Source: Flavobacterium psychrophilum (GTDB lineage Bacteria > Bacteroidota > Bacteroidia > Flavobacteriales > Flavobacteriaceae). From it: 61,252 nt of DNA. The position numbers were made by a program, and so were the translations under genes. The stretch is taken from NCBI GenBank assembly GCA_022730285.1, contig DZCQ01000009.1:4842-66093 (forward strand), given 5' to 3'. Under the pieces are notes generated by a model that was not told where the DNA came from, made no database searches, and saw only the letters and a program-made list of their open reading frames with translations. Shown here one piece after another: positions 35,637 through 44,893 of the stretch (the stretch's first letter is position 1; each line of letters begins with the position of its first letter).

Positions 35637-36629
35637 ATGAGCAAATTACAAGAAATTACTTTATCTCAATTCGCACTAAACTCAGGAGTAGTTATTCCAA
35701 ACATAGCAATTAGCTATCAGGTATATGGATTAGCCTTAGGTATGGCTCCAATAATTTTAGTAAACCACGCACTTACTGGAAATTCTACTATTACAGGAGA
35801 AAATGGTTGGTGGAACGGATTAATTGGAACAAATAAACCTATAGATACTAACAGCTATACCGTTATTTCTATTAATATTCCTGGAAATGGATTTGACGGA
35901 AATTCAGCTAATTTAATTTACAATTACAAAGATTATTGTACAAAAGATATCGCATCTATATTCTGGAGTGTATTGTTCGAAATAGGTGCAAAAGAGTTAT
36001 TTGCTGTTATTGGAGGAAGTCTTGGAGGTGCAATAGCGTGGGAAATGTTAGCACTTTACCCACAAAAAATTGACAATTTAATACCAATTGCAACTAACTG
36101 GAAAGCAACTAATTGGGTGATTTCAAATGTATTGATTCAAGATACTATTTTATCCAATTCTAGCAATCCGGTTTTTGATGCGAGGTTACATGCAATGCTT
36201 TTATACAGAACTCCTGCATCTTTAGAATCTAAATTTAAGCAAATTAAAAACAAAAACAATTTTTTTGAAGTAGAAAACTGGTTACTAAATCATGGTGAGA
36301 AATTAAAAAATAGATTTCAGCTTGCTTCCTATAAATTAATGAATCATTTGTTAAAAACCACCAAAATTGCGAACAATATAGAGGAATTAAAAGGAAAATT
36401 AGCTTTGAGTACTACAAATATTCATATTGTAGGAATAAATACCGATTTGTTTTTTCTGCCAACAGAGAATATAGATACTGCCACAGAATTGCAAAAAGTG
36501 AAGTCCAATGTTTTTTATCATGAAATAAAATCCATACATGGACACGATGCTTTTTTGATAGAATTAGAACAATTAAACACCATACTTTATCCATTACTTA
36601 TAAATAAAAACACAAAAAACTATGTATAA
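35637..36629 (+). CDS. metX: Homoserine O-acetyltransferase-like alpha/beta hydrolase
   Basis: Predicted to acetylate homoserine, giving the substrate for the preceding enzyme. The 330 residues are somewhat shorter than typical MetX (~370). The early motif LVNHALTGNS and GWWNGLIGTNKPIDT (residues 58-71) are strongly MetX-like. The nucleophile elbow is GGSLGG with Ser128; the acid is likely Asp in VGINTDLFFLP near residue 267, and the base His in IHGHDAFL near 301. Acyl donor (acetyl versus succinyl) cannot be read, but context with MetY favours acetyl. The start lies 26 bases after metY and its end overlaps hom by 8 bases, so the three are one operon. Confidence 0.87.
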   Translation: MSKLQEITLSQFALNSGVVIPNIAISYQVYGLALGMAPIILVNHALTGNSTITGENGWWNGLIGTNKPIDTNSYTVISINIPGNGFDGNSANLIYNYKDYCTKDIASIFWSVLFEIGAKELFAVIGGSLGGAIAWEMLALYPQKIDNLIPIATNWKATNWVISNVLIQDTILSNSSNPVFDARLHAMLLYRTPASLESKFKQIKNKNNFFEVENWLLNHGEKLKNRFQLASYKLMNHLLKTTKIANNIEELKGKLALSTTNIHIVGINTDLFFLPTENIDTATELQKVKSNVFYHEIKSIHGHDAFLIELEQLNTILYPLLINKNTKNYV

Positions 36630-37719
36630 TCATCGCATAAATCTTATACTGCTTGGCATTGGAAATATAGGGAGTACACTTATAAATCAAGTAATTGAAA
36701 GTCAAGATTTTTTTGAAGCAAACCAAAAAATAAACCTGCAATTTCCTATTATTGCAAATTCTACACACGCATGGTTCGGACAAAAAGAGTTAAGCGATTC
36801 TTGGAAGGATAATTTTGAAAAAAATGCTATACCTTATAAAGCTTTGGACATCACAAAATATTTTCAAGAAAATAATCTTGAAAATACTATTTTGATAGAT
36901 GTAACGGCAAGCAAATCAATCACTAATTTTTATTTACATTTTATACAACAAGGATTTGATATTGTTTCTGCAAATAAAATTCCTAATACATTATCGCAGG
37001 CATTTTACCAAGATATTAGAGAAAATTTAAGGAGATACGACAAAACATACTTGTACGAGTCAACGGTTGGAGCGGGGCTTCCGATTATAAAAACCATTAA
37101 AGAAATGCACTACTCTAATGAGAGAATTACCAAAATAAGAGGTGTTTTTTCTGGTTCTTTAAGCTATATATTTAACACTTTTGGAACACAAGATTTTTCT
37201 TTTTCGGATATTTTGGAAAAAGCAGAAAAAACGGGCTATACTGAACCAGATTCTAGACAAGATTTGTCAGGAAATGATGTTGCAAGAAAAATGCTGATTC
37301 TTGCAAGAGAGTTACATGCAAACTTAGAATTTTCGGACATAAAAATTACAACACTTTTGCTTCCAGAACTAAACGAAACAAATGCCATACATGATTATGC
37401 GGTTAATAAAAGCTTATTTAATAAACCATATCAAATTGCAAAAATTTCGCAAGAAAAAAATCATGTTTTAAGATACGTTGGGGAGATAGATTTATTATCT
37501 AAAAAGTATTCGGCTAAGCTAGAATCTGTTCCAATAAACTCTTCGTTAGGGCAATTAAAAGGCACCGACAATTTAATAGAGATATACAGCGACTCTTATG
37601 CAAATAACCCAATGGTAATTCAAGGTGCTGGTGCTGGAAAAGAGGTCACAGCAAGATCTGTTCTATCTGATATTCTAAAAATTACAGAATTAATGAAGCT
37701 AAAAACATTGGTTTATTAA
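36622..37719 (+). CDS. hom: Homoserine dehydrogenase
   Basis: Reduces aspartate semialdehyde to homoserine, the branch compound for Met and Thr. The NAD(P) site is LLGIGNIGST at residues 10-19. The dehydrogenase core has VSANKIPN near 118, ESTVGAGLPIIKTI near 149, GVFSGSLSYIFNTF near 177 and the catalytic-region signature GYTEPDSRQDLSGNDVARKM near 207. At 365 residues it is a stand-alone enzyme without the aspartokinase or ACT domains found in ThrA. Its start overlaps metX by 8 bases, so translation is coupled. Its place in a Met-controlled operon suggests it feeds methionine. Confidence 0.93.
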   Translation: MYNHRINLILLGIGNIGSTLINQVIESQDFFEANQKINLQFPIIANSTHAWFGQKELSDSWKDNFEKNAIPYKALDITKYFQENNLENTILIDVTASKSITNFYLHFIQQGFDIVSANKIPNTLSQAFYQDIRENLRRYDKTYLYESTVGAGLPIIKTIKEMHYSNERITKIRGVFSGSLSYIFNTFGTQDFSFSDILEKAEKTGYTEPDSRQDLSGNDVARKMLILARELHANLEFSDIKITTLLLPELNETNAIHDYAVNKSLFNKPYQIAKISQEKNHVLRYVGEIDLLSKKYSAKLESVPINSSLGQLKGTDNLIEIYSDSYANNPMVIQGAGAGKEVTARSVLSDILKITELMKLKTLVY

Positions 37720-37762
37720 AGCTGACTTAATGAAAATTACAAAGTTGCTTTATTTCAATTCT

Positions 37763-37795
37763 CATACCTCTTTTAAAACATTTAAAAGAGGTATG
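37763..37795. terminator. 14-bp inverted repeat between hom and the lipoprotein gene
   Basis: Perfect stem CATACCTCTTTTAA (37763-37776) with its complement (37782-37795) around a 5-base loop, midway between two convergent genes. There is no T run after either arm, so a terminator role is likely from position but weaker than for the other hairpins here. Confidence 0.55.
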
Positions 37796-37834
37796 ATTGG
37801 TTGAAAGCCTTTTTTAATAAATGATTTTTTCTGA

Positions 37835-38221
37835 TTAAAAGAGAATGCTATCTTTAATTTTTCCGTTTTCAAAATAGTTTATGCGTTGCAATGTTCCATC
37901 AACGTTAAAATATTGCCACTTTCCAGAATAATACCAATGTGCTTTGTTGTCTATATAATCTAATTTTGTAATTCCTTTCCGTAATTTTTTCCCGTTAGAA
38001 TAATAGAATGTAGTAATGCATTTTTTTTTCTTGTATCTTTCTTTTCTATCTATCTTGTTGTTGTAAATATATTTCCAAGTTCCTACAGGCATTCCTTTTT
38101 TGTATCTTCCTATTGTGGTATATGGATAATCGAGTGTGTCTGTAATAATCCATTTGCCTTCTTGTTTGTTGTTTTTTACCTGATTAATAGCAGATTTACA
38201 ACCCATAAGTAGGAAAAACAC
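37835..38221 (-). CDS. YwqK/MORN-like lipoprotein with an apparently frameshifted N-terminus
   Basis: The 128-residue frame begins at a GTG (MFFLLMGCKSAIN) in the middle of a lipoprotein signal; Cys8 is the probable lipidated residue. The rest is made of WxY/G-type repeats (GTWKYIYNNKID, GKWQYFNVDGTLQRINYF) seen in the MORN/YwqK family. Upstream, an ATG at 38262 overlapping the hisS stop starts MKNKNRISLF and then meets TAG. Inserting one T into the run at 38232-38235 would join the two parts as MKNKNRISLFLAFFVFFLLM then GCKS, a textbook signal peptide. So the gene is either frameshifted, or the sequence has a one-base error. Function is unknown. Confidence 0.6.
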   Translation of the reverse strand: MFFLLMGCKSAINQVKNNKQEGKWIITDTLDYPYTTIGRYKKGMPVGTWKYIYNNKIDRKERYKKKKCITTFYYSNGKKLRKGITKLDYIDNKAHWYYSGKWQYFNVDGTLQRINYFENGKIKDSILF

Positions 38222-38251
38222 AAAAAATGCTAAAACAGACTAATTCGATTT

Positions 38252-39628
38252 TTATTTTTCATTTAAATAATTTATAAGTTCTTCTAAATTAAGCAGTTTT
38301 TGCTCTCCACTCTCTAAATTTTTAAGACTATATTTATTACTCTCTATTTCTTGTTCTCCAATAATTACCACAAACGGAATGCTTTTTTTGTCGGCATATT
38401 GAAACTGTTTTGCTATCTTTAAGTTATCAGGATATAACTCTGCATTTATGTTTAGCTTTCTTATTTTTGTTATAGCGTTTATAGCATAGTCCATTTCAGC
38501 AAGACCTTTATTTAAGAATAATACTTTTGCAGTGTCGGTTACCGTATTTGGAAATAAATTTAGTTCTTCTAGTACCAAATAAATTCTGTCTAAGCCAAAA
38601 GAAATTCCTACACCACTCATGTCTTTTAATCCAAAAATCCCTGTTAAATCATCATATCTGCCACCACCACCGATGGATCCCATAGAAACTTTTTTGGGAG
38701 CCGATACTTCAAAAATTGCACCTGTGTAGTAGTTGAGTCCTCGTGCCAGAGTTACATCAAGGTCTAATTCAGAAGCAGTTAGTTGTAGTTCTTGAATTTT
38801 GTTACAAATAAAAGATAGCTCCTCAATTCCCTTTTTTCCAACTTCAGATTCGGATAGTAGTTGCGACAATTGTTCTATTTTTTCAGTTATCGTTCCAGTA
38901 AAGTTAAAAAGAGGTTGTATTTTAAGCAATGCTTTTTCAGAAATCCCTTTTTCTATCATTTCTTTCTTTACACCATCTTCGCCTATTTTATCTAATTTAT
39001 CTAATGCTACTGTAAAATCTATTAATTTATCTGATGCTCCAATCACTTCGGCTATTCCAGATAATATTTTCCGATTATTTATTTTAATGACAGCACCATG
39101 TAAACCTAAATTGTTAAAAACAGCATCATATAGTTGGATAAATTCCACTTCTTGCCAAAGCGAACGAGAGCCGACCACATCTGCATCGCATTGAAAAAAC
39201 TCTCTAAATCGTCCTTTTTGAGGTCTGTCTGCTCTCCAAACAGGTTGAATTTGGTATCTTTTAAACGGAAACTCAATTTCACTTTGGTGCTGTACTACAT
39301 ATCTAGCAAAAGGAACAGTTAAGTCATACCGAAGTGCTTTTTCGGAAATACTACTGGTTAATTTAGCACTTTCTTTTTGCAAAAGTGCTTCTGGATTTGC
39401 TTTAGATAGATAATCGCCAGAATTTAATATTTTAAATATTAATCTATCGCCCTCTTCACCATATTTTCCCATTAGGGTTTCTGAATTTTCAAACGAAGGA
39501 GTTTCTATGGGCTGAAATCCAAAGTTTTGAAAATTATTTTTTATAATCTGAATAATATACTGTCGTTTAGCTACCTCTAAGGGTGAAAAATCTCTTGTTC
39601 CTTTTGGTATAGAAGGTTTTGAAACCAT
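38252..39628 (-). CDS. hisS: Histidyl-tRNA synthetase
   Basis: Class II aminoacyl-tRNA synthetase charging tRNA-His. The 458 residues show motif 1 region KGTRDFSPLEVAKR at residues 9-22, motif 2 with FKRYQIQPVWRADRPQKGRFREFFQCD near 122-148, the histidine-specific LARGLNYYTGAIFEV near 300, and motif 3 GIGGGGRYDDL with SFGLDRIYLVLEEL. A C-terminal anticodon-binding domain follows. The lipoprotein gene after it starts inside its stop codon region, implying a small operon. Confidence 0.96.
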   Translation of the reverse strand: MVSKPSIPKGTRDFSPLEVAKRQYIIQIIKNNFQNFGFQPIETPSFENSETLMGKYGEEGDRLIFKILNSGDYLSKANPEALLQKESAKLTSSISEKALRYDLTVPFARYVVQHQSEIEFPFKRYQIQPVWRADRPQKGRFREFFQCDADVVGSRSLWQEVEFIQLYDAVFNNLGLHGAVIKINNRKILSGIAEVIGASDKLIDFTVALDKLDKIGEDGVKKEMIEKGISEKALLKIQPLFNFTGTITEKIEQLSQLLSESEVGKKGIEELSFICNKIQELQLTASELDLDVTLARGLNYYTGAIFEVSAPKKVSMGSIGGGGRYDDLTGIFGLKDMSGVGISFGLDRIYLVLEELNLFPNTVTDTAKVLFLNKGLAEMDYAINAITKIRKLNINAELYPDNLKIAKQFQYADKKSIPFVVIIGEQEIESNKYSLKNLESGEQKLLNLEELINYLNEK

Positions 39629-39800
39629 GAAAAAATTATAATTTAAAGTTACTAATTGTTTTTTGTTACCTAAAATATTTCAAAATTCTATTTTAGAAAA
39701 TAAACAATTATTGCTACAAATATCTTACATTTAAGGCTATTTATAAAAAAAAACAGCTAAAACTTGTAACAAAAATGTAATTTTACGTCAAATGTAATGT

Positions 39801-41042
39801 ATGATATCCTTATTTAAAGAAAATATTAAAATTGCTGCTGGCTCTATTCGTACCCAGCTAACCAGAACAGTACTCACAGTTTTAATAATCGCTATTGGAA
39901 TTACAGCTCTTGTAGGAATTTTGACGGTAGTGTCTGCATTAGACAACACTATTTCTACTAATTTTGCCTCTATGGGTTCTAATACTTTTACTATTAATCA
40001 ATATGCAACCGAAATTAAAAAACATCGTGCAGGGCAGAGAGAAATAATCAATCCAATTATTTCTTATCCAGAGGTTAAAAAGTTTAAAGACGAATACCAT
40101 TTTGCAGCATCACAAACTAGTATTTCATTTGTAGCAACAACAGCCGCTGAGGTGAAATTTGAATCTAAAAAAACCGATCCAGAAGTTTCTGTTTTGGGTG
40201 TAGATGCCTCTTATTTGCCTAATTCTGGTTTGAAAGTCGCAAAAGGGCGTAATTTTACTTCTTTTGATATTAGAAATAATACTACTTCTTGTATTTTAGG
40301 TTCCGATTTTAACAAGCAATTATTGAAAAATAGTAACCCAATTGGAAAAATTATTTCAATAAGAGGAGCTAAATTCAAAGTAATTGGCATTTTAAAAGAA
40401 GAAGGTTCTACTTTTGGGAACAATCAAGATCTTCGGGTTCTAATTCCTATTCAAGTAGCACGAACATTATTTACAGCTCCTGATATTAATTATACTTTAA
40501 GTGTCATGGTAGAAAATAGTTTGTTCCTAGATCAAGCAGTTGATGAGGCAACAATTACTATGCGAAAAATTAGAAAATTAAGCCCTATTAAAGATGTAAA
40601 TTTTAGTGTTTCGAGAAGTGACGATTTAATTAATAAAATACTTGGAATTACAGAATATCTAGGAATTTCTGCCTGGGTAATAGGAATTATTACCATTTTT
40701 GGTTCCTCTATTGCTTTAATGAATATAATGTTAGTTTCTGTAACCGAAAGAACTCGAGAGATTGGTGTTCGGAAAGCGTTGGGAGCAACAAAAAGTACTA
40801 TTGCTTGGCAATTTTTTATAGAAACCCTTGTTATTGGTCAGATGGGAGGAATTATAGGAATTGTTTTTGGTATAACTATAGGGTTTACTATTGCTACTTT
40901 AATAGATTTTGAGTTTGTAATTCCGTGGTTGGCAATTTTTGCAGCATTTGTAGTTAGTTTTATAGTTGCTATTGCTTCTGGCTCTTATCCAGCAATTAAG
41001 GCTGCAAAATTAGACCCAATTGAAGCTTTGCGATATGAATAA
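39801..41042 (+). CDS. MacB/FtsX-type ABC transporter permease
   Basis: A 413-residue inner-membrane protein. One N-terminal transmembrane segment (residues ~20-45, VLTVLIIAIGITALVGIL) is followed by a large periplasmic MacB-PCD domain with WxT-like FASMGSNTFTINQ and GSDFNKQLL, then an FtsX domain with three transmembrane segments from about residue 285. The diagnostic VTERTREIGVRKALGATKS lies near residue 310 and the protein ends in AAKLDPIEALRYE. This is the type VII ABC permease architecture used in tripartite efflux or lipoprotein/envelope work. No ATPase gene is adjacent, so the partner must be elsewhere. Confidence 0.93.
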   Translation: MISLFKENIKIAAGSIRTQLTRTVLTVLIIAIGITALVGILTVVSALDNTISTNFASMGSNTFTINQYATEIKKHRAGQREIINPIISYPEVKKFKDEYHFAASQTSISFVATTAAEVKFESKKTDPEVSVLGVDASYLPNSGLKVAKGRNFTSFDIRNNTTSCILGSDFNKQLLKNSNPIGKIISIRGAKFKVIGILKEEGSTFGNNQDLRVLIPIQVARTLFTAPDINYTLSVMVENSLFLDQAVDEATITMRKIRKLSPIKDVNFSVSRSDDLINKILGITEYLGISAWVIGIITIFGSSIALMNIMLVSVTERTREIGVRKALGATKSTIAWQFFIETLVIGQMGGIIGIVFGITIGFTIATLIDFEFVIPWLAIFAAFVVSFIVAIASGSYPAIKAAKLDPIEALRYE

Positions 41043-41080
41043 TGCTTTTTAAACAAGTCTTTGTTATCTTTCGATTACAA

Positions 41081-43555
41081 TTAATCTACTATATTTAATA
41101 TTTTAAGTCCAAATATTACGCCATCTGTTTGAAAACCATTTTGATAAGAACGAACATAATCAAGTCTAAATACTTTAAATTTACCAAATCCTAAATTATC
41201 TAGCCCAACAGAAAATTCGTGGTATGGTTTTGCCTCTGGAATAGATAAATTGTGGTATCCCATAATTAAATTTGTTTTTAATAAATTTAGTAACGGAATT
41301 TTGTTTATTAAAAATCCTTTATCGTCATACTCGGCATGAAGTTCTAAAAAAGCATTGTTTGTGCTATGAGAATAATAAGGCAATAGATTATAATTGTTTA
41401 AATAATTATCTGTTTTTCCAATATGTGTTTGATTCCCTAAAAAGTGTTTATAATCTACAAAAGAGATGTTTTTGGCGTTAAAAAACTTGCCTGATTCTAT
41501 ATTCACACCTAAATTTCCTTTGTTTCCTAAGGAGAAATCTTTGGTTACTTTGACATCTATAAATTCATAATTGTATCTATTCAAATTTCCTAACATTCCT
41601 TTTTCAAAAGTTACATAAACAACAGGGAATTTATTGTCAGGAAGGTTAAATTTGCCATCTGGTCTGCTCCAATATTCTTGTTTAAAATTAATTTTTCCAG
41701 ATATAGTTGCTTTTACTAAATTGCTTTTATTTATAACTGTGCTACTGTAATTATATGGTAGCAGTGGATTGTTTGAAGTGTATATATCGCTTGTTTTTGT
41801 ATAAGATTGGCTGGTTGTGTTCCATAGTGGTTTTCTTTCCGAATATTCTAGTTTTGTAGTTACATAAAGACCATTAAATACCTCTTGGCTGTAACCTATT
41901 TTTAACCAATTTTTTTCAAACAACTTCAAATAATTATCTTTAAAAAATAAGGTGCTTACAGAGTTTATTAACGGGGAGATAGGATTTTCTTGGTTAATTT
42001 GCGCAGCTTTGCTACCGCCCGAAAAATCTAAAAACGCATGTGTTTGATTGTTTAATTTTTTTGTAAAATTCGCATTTGCTCTACTCTTTTTCTCACTTAA
42101 TCCGTAGTTTAAATTCACATTTATATTAGTAAAAGTTCTAGTATCTTTGTTTTGTTTTTTATAAAAAAAATCGGTTTGCAAAACATAGCCTTGCACTGTA
42201 TTAAACTCTAAATTTTGTAAAAACCCGTTATTCCCGTATTCATAGCCTTGATAAGAATTTTTATGTCTGTGACCTGTTAGTATCTGAATAAAACTAAATT
42301 TATTTGATTTTACATCTATAGAATCTAAATATTTTTTAGATTTTCTAAGTGTTTGAATACTATCTTTTTTTACATAATCGGAACTTTCTTCTATGGTTAA
42401 TGGAATCGGACGAATGGTGTTCCAGAAGGTCTCGTCTTTTTTGTTAGCACCGTCTTTAAAACTTAATATTTCGCGAGTAAATGTTTTTTTATCAAAAATA
42501 GGTTCAAATTCATAGTTGCTATACACATAGGTAAATTTTCCCGAAACGTTTACCCCCATCATGCCTGCCATAAAATCCATGCTTTGGCTACTTTTAGTCC
42601 AATTTTTATCGGTTGGATTATAACTGTAATTTTGCGATAATTTTAAATAATCTATCATAGGAGTTTGCATTCTGTAGCCTTTTAGCGTTACATCTACGGC
42701 ATAAATTGCCCAAGAATCTTCTACAATATAAATGTATCCTTCTACTACGGGTTCTACATCTCGACGTGGAATTACTTTAATTTTATTAATTTGTTGCTTG
42801 TCATTTGTAAAGAAAGAGCCTTCCATTTTAAATTTATAATAAGAGAAAGCATTGTCGCTTATTGGCGAAATAACGTTTATCTGGAAAGGCAAGTTGTTTT
42901 CATAAAAATCAAAATCTACATCGGCAGCATTATTAAAACTAAAACCATTGTCTTTGCCACTTACCTTAGATGCAATAATGGTTTCTTTCATTTTATCGGG
43001 CTTTTGAAATTGTAATTTTGAAACCGTTTCCGATAAGTACAAAATACCTGTTCTAGTAGAGTCTAATGCACCTTCAAAATCTCCCAAATCTTGTCCTAAA
43101 ATCTTTTTTGGAGCATCTTTAATTCTAAATAATCCCTTAGAATAAAAATCGGCGGTGTATTTAGTATGCTTAAAAGAATTTTCCTTTCTTGCGGCAATAG
43201 CGTTTCTAATTATTTGATTTGCTGGGTCTTCTTTATTAGAAATTACTACCTCCGCAAGTGTATAATTTTCTTCTATTAATACCGTATTAAGTTCAAAAGG
43301 GAAGTTTTTTATTTCCACAGAAACCCGTTGTGTTTTAAATCCAAGCATCTGAAAAACAATAGTGTAATTTCCAGGTTTTTTTAGGTTTAATTCGTACTTT
43401 CCTTTCTCGTTAGTTGTAGTGTTATTGTAAGTGTTTTCTACAAAAACATTGGTAGATGGTAGCGTATTTTTTTGTACATCGGTAACTATTCCAATAATTT
43501 GCGAAAACGTATTGGTTAAGATAAAAAATGCTAAAGGGATAAAATATTTTTTCAA
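41081..43555 (-). CDS. DUF5686/carboxypeptidase-regulatory-like outer-membrane protein
   Basis: An 824-residue envelope protein. A signal peptide (MKKYFIPLAFFILTNTFSQ) is followed by a CarboxypepD_reg-like beta-sandwich (IIGIVTDVQKNTLPSTNVFV ... YTIVFQMLGFKTQRVSV), as found at the N-terminus of TonB-dependent receptors in this phylum. The remaining ~700 residues are DUF5686-like with many amphipathic strands and end in an aromatic-rich strand typical of an outer-membrane barrel. No TonB plug is seen. The substrate is unknown. aroQ sits just upstream on the same strand. Confidence 0.82.
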   Translation of the reverse strand: MKKYFIPLAFFILTNTFSQIIGIVTDVQKNTLPSTNVFVENTYNNTTTNEKGKYELNLKKPGNYTIVFQMLGFKTQRVSVEIKNFPFELNTVLIEENYTLAEVVISNKEDPANQIIRNAIAARKENSFKHTKYTADFYSKGLFRIKDAPKKILGQDLGDFEGALDSTRTGILYLSETVSKLQFQKPDKMKETIIASKVSGKDNGFSFNNAADVDFDFYENNLPFQINVISPISDNAFSYYKFKMEGSFFTNDKQQINKIKVIPRRDVEPVVEGYIYIVEDSWAIYAVDVTLKGYRMQTPMIDYLKLSQNYSYNPTDKNWTKSSQSMDFMAGMMGVNVSGKFTYVYSNYEFEPIFDKKTFTREILSFKDGANKKDETFWNTIRPIPLTIEESSDYVKKDSIQTLRKSKKYLDSIDVKSNKFSFIQILTGHRHKNSYQGYEYGNNGFLQNLEFNTVQGYVLQTDFFYKKQNKDTRTFTNINVNLNYGLSEKKSRANANFTKKLNNQTHAFLDFSGGSKAAQINQENPISPLINSVSTLFFKDNYLKLFEKNWLKIGYSQEVFNGLYVTTKLEYSERKPLWNTTSQSYTKTSDIYTSNNPLLPYNYSSTVINKSNLVKATISGKINFKQEYWSRPDGKFNLPDNKFPVVYVTFEKGMLGNLNRYNYEFIDVKVTKDFSLGNKGNLGVNIESGKFFNAKNISFVDYKHFLGNQTHIGKTDNYLNNYNLLPYYSHSTNNAFLELHAEYDDKGFLINKIPLLNLLKTNLIMGYHNLSIPEAKPYHEFSVGLDNLGFGKFKVFRLDYVRSYQNGFQTDGVIFGLKILNIVD

Positions 43556-43572
43556 TGTTTTTTTTTGATAAA

Positions 43573-43989
43573 TTATTGTATAAAAGCAGAAAGTGCTAAA
43601 GTATAGCTTTCTAAACCAAATCCTATAATTACTCCTTTCACATTTGGGGAAATGTACGACTGATGACGAAAATTTTCTCTTGAAAATGTGTTGGAAATAT
43701 GTACTTCAATTACAGGAGTTGTAATTGCTTTAATACAATCGCCAATTGCAACAGAAGTATGAGTGTAAGCTCCTGCATTTAGAATAATGCCGTTATAAGT
43801 AAAGCCTACTTCTTGTAGTTTATTAATTAATTCGCCTTCTACATTGCTCTGAAAATGAGATAATTGTATTGTAGGATTGTTGTCTTGTAGTTTCTTAAAA
43901 TAATTTTCAAAATCCAAATTCCCGTATATTTCAGGCTCTCTTTTTCCTAACAAATTAAGATTGGGGCCATTTACTATCATTATTTTCAT
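43573..43989 (-). CDS. aroQ: 3-dehydroquinate dehydratase, type II
   Basis: Third step of the shikimate pathway. The start is set at the ATG at 43989 (MKIMIVNGPNLNLLGKREPE) because the fold begins with this strand; an in-frame ATG at 44046 would add a 19-residue hydrophobic leader not found in the family. The resulting 138 residues are normal. The catalytic Tyr is in EPEIYG near residue 23, followed by FQSNVEGELINKL, ILNAGAYTHTSVAIGD near 70, EVHISNTFSREN near 98 (catalytic His) and a conserved SYISP with IIGFG near the end. It lies 18 bases upstream of the DUF5686 gene. Confidence 0.95.
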   Translation of the reverse strand: MKIMIVNGPNLNLLGKREPEIYGNLDFENYFKKLQDNNPTIQLSHFQSNVEGELINKLQEVGFTYNGIILNAGAYTHTSVAIGDCIKAITTPVIEVHISNTFSRENFRHQSYISPNVKGVIIGFGLESYTLALSAFIQ

Positions 43990-44154
43990 GAGATTTTGTT
44001 TTTTGGTAAAAATAAGAAAAACAATTAAGTTAAAGTTATTTTTCAAGTACTTTAAACGCCTAATTTTGTTTTCAAAGTTATTATTTTGTGGGATTTATTC
44101 TCTTGTAGATGGTATTTTTTTGTTTTTTTTAACATAATATATTATTAAAACAAA

Positions 44155-44162
44155 TATATTTG
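44155..44162 (+). promoter_or_regulatory. -7 element of the small beta-barrel gene
   Basis: TATATTTG matches TAnnTTTG, 31 bases before the ATG at 44194. The region upstream is T-rich without a well-placed TTG. Confidence 0.45.
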
Positions 44163-44193
44163 CAGTAATTAATTTATTAAAAACAATAGAAAA

Positions 44194-44790
44194 ATGAAAA
44201 AATTAGTATTAGCAGTTACACTATTAGTAGCTGGAGTTACCAATGCACAAGACATTAAATTTGGAGTAAAAGGTGGTCTTAACATTTCTTCATTAAATGG
44301 GGGAGATGCTTATTATGGTTCTTATGGTTCAAAAATAGGTTTTCATGTTGGGGGTTTGGCAGAAGTTAAAATTAACGATAAATTTTCTGTGCAACCAGAG
44401 GTTTTACTATCTTCTAAAGGAACTGATTACAACTACGGATTAGGTTTTTACGGATTAGGAACTACATCAAAAGTAAACTTATTGTACGTTGATTTACCAG
44501 TAATGGTTAAATTTTACCCAATTCCACATTTAAGTGCTGAATTAGGGCCAAATGTTGGAGTATTGGTTTCTGCTAAAAATGTTGGAAACACTACTGTAGA
44601 TGTTAAAGACGATTATAATTCAGTAGATTTTGGAATGAATATTGGTGCTGGATACGAGTTAAAACAAGGAATTATGTTCCAACTACGTTATAATATTGGT
44701 TTAGCAGATGTTTCTAAAGATTTTACTAGTGGTTATAACTACACAGATAAAAACTCAGTTCTATCTCTTTCTGTTGGATACAAGTTTTAA
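44194..44790 (+). CDS. Small outer-membrane beta-barrel protein (PorT-like family)
   Basis: A 198-residue protein with signal peptide MKKLVLAVTLLVAGVTNAQ. Alternating strands then describe an eight-strand barrel: IKFGVKGGLNISSLNG, KIGFHVGGLAEVKI, FSVQPEVLLSSKG, LLYVDLPVMVKFYP, LSAELGPNVGVLVSA, VDFGMNIGAGYEL, IMFQLRYNIGLADV, and a terminal strand SVLSLSVGYKF ending in Phe as outer-membrane proteins do. The VDLPVMVKFYP and LGPNVG motifs are common to the outer membrane beta-barrel family of Bacteroidota. Specific function is unknown. A terminator follows the gene at 44814-44855. Confidence 0.87.
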   Translation: MKKLVLAVTLLVAGVTNAQDIKFGVKGGLNISSLNGGDAYYGSYGSKIGFHVGGLAEVKINDKFSVQPEVLLSSKGTDYNYGLGFYGLGTTSKVNLLYVDLPVMVKFYPIPHLSAELGPNVGVLVSAKNVGNTTVDVKDDYNSVDFGMNIGAGYELKQGIMFQLRYNIGLADVSKDFTSGYNYTDKNSVLSLSVGYKF

Positions 44791-44813
44791 TAAACTGTAA
44801 TAAAAAAGCGTAT

Positions 44814-44855
44814 AAAAATACCATTTGAAACATTCAAGTGGTATTTTTTTGTTTT
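44814..44855 (+). terminator. Terminator of the beta-barrel gene
   Basis: A 16-bp stem (44814-44829 with 44833-44848, one G-U pair) has a 3-base loop and a long T run. It ends 24 bases after the beta-barrel stop codon begins to be cleared and before xer. Confidence 0.82.
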
Positions 44856-44893
44856 TTTCTTAAATAGTGGGACATATTTTGTATTTTGCATCT

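Noticed and set aside
43990..44046. Signal-like N-terminal extension of AroQ
   Set aside because: Type II dehydroquinases are cytosolic and begin at the MKIMIVNGPNLNLLG strand, so the upstream hydrophobic codons are chance.
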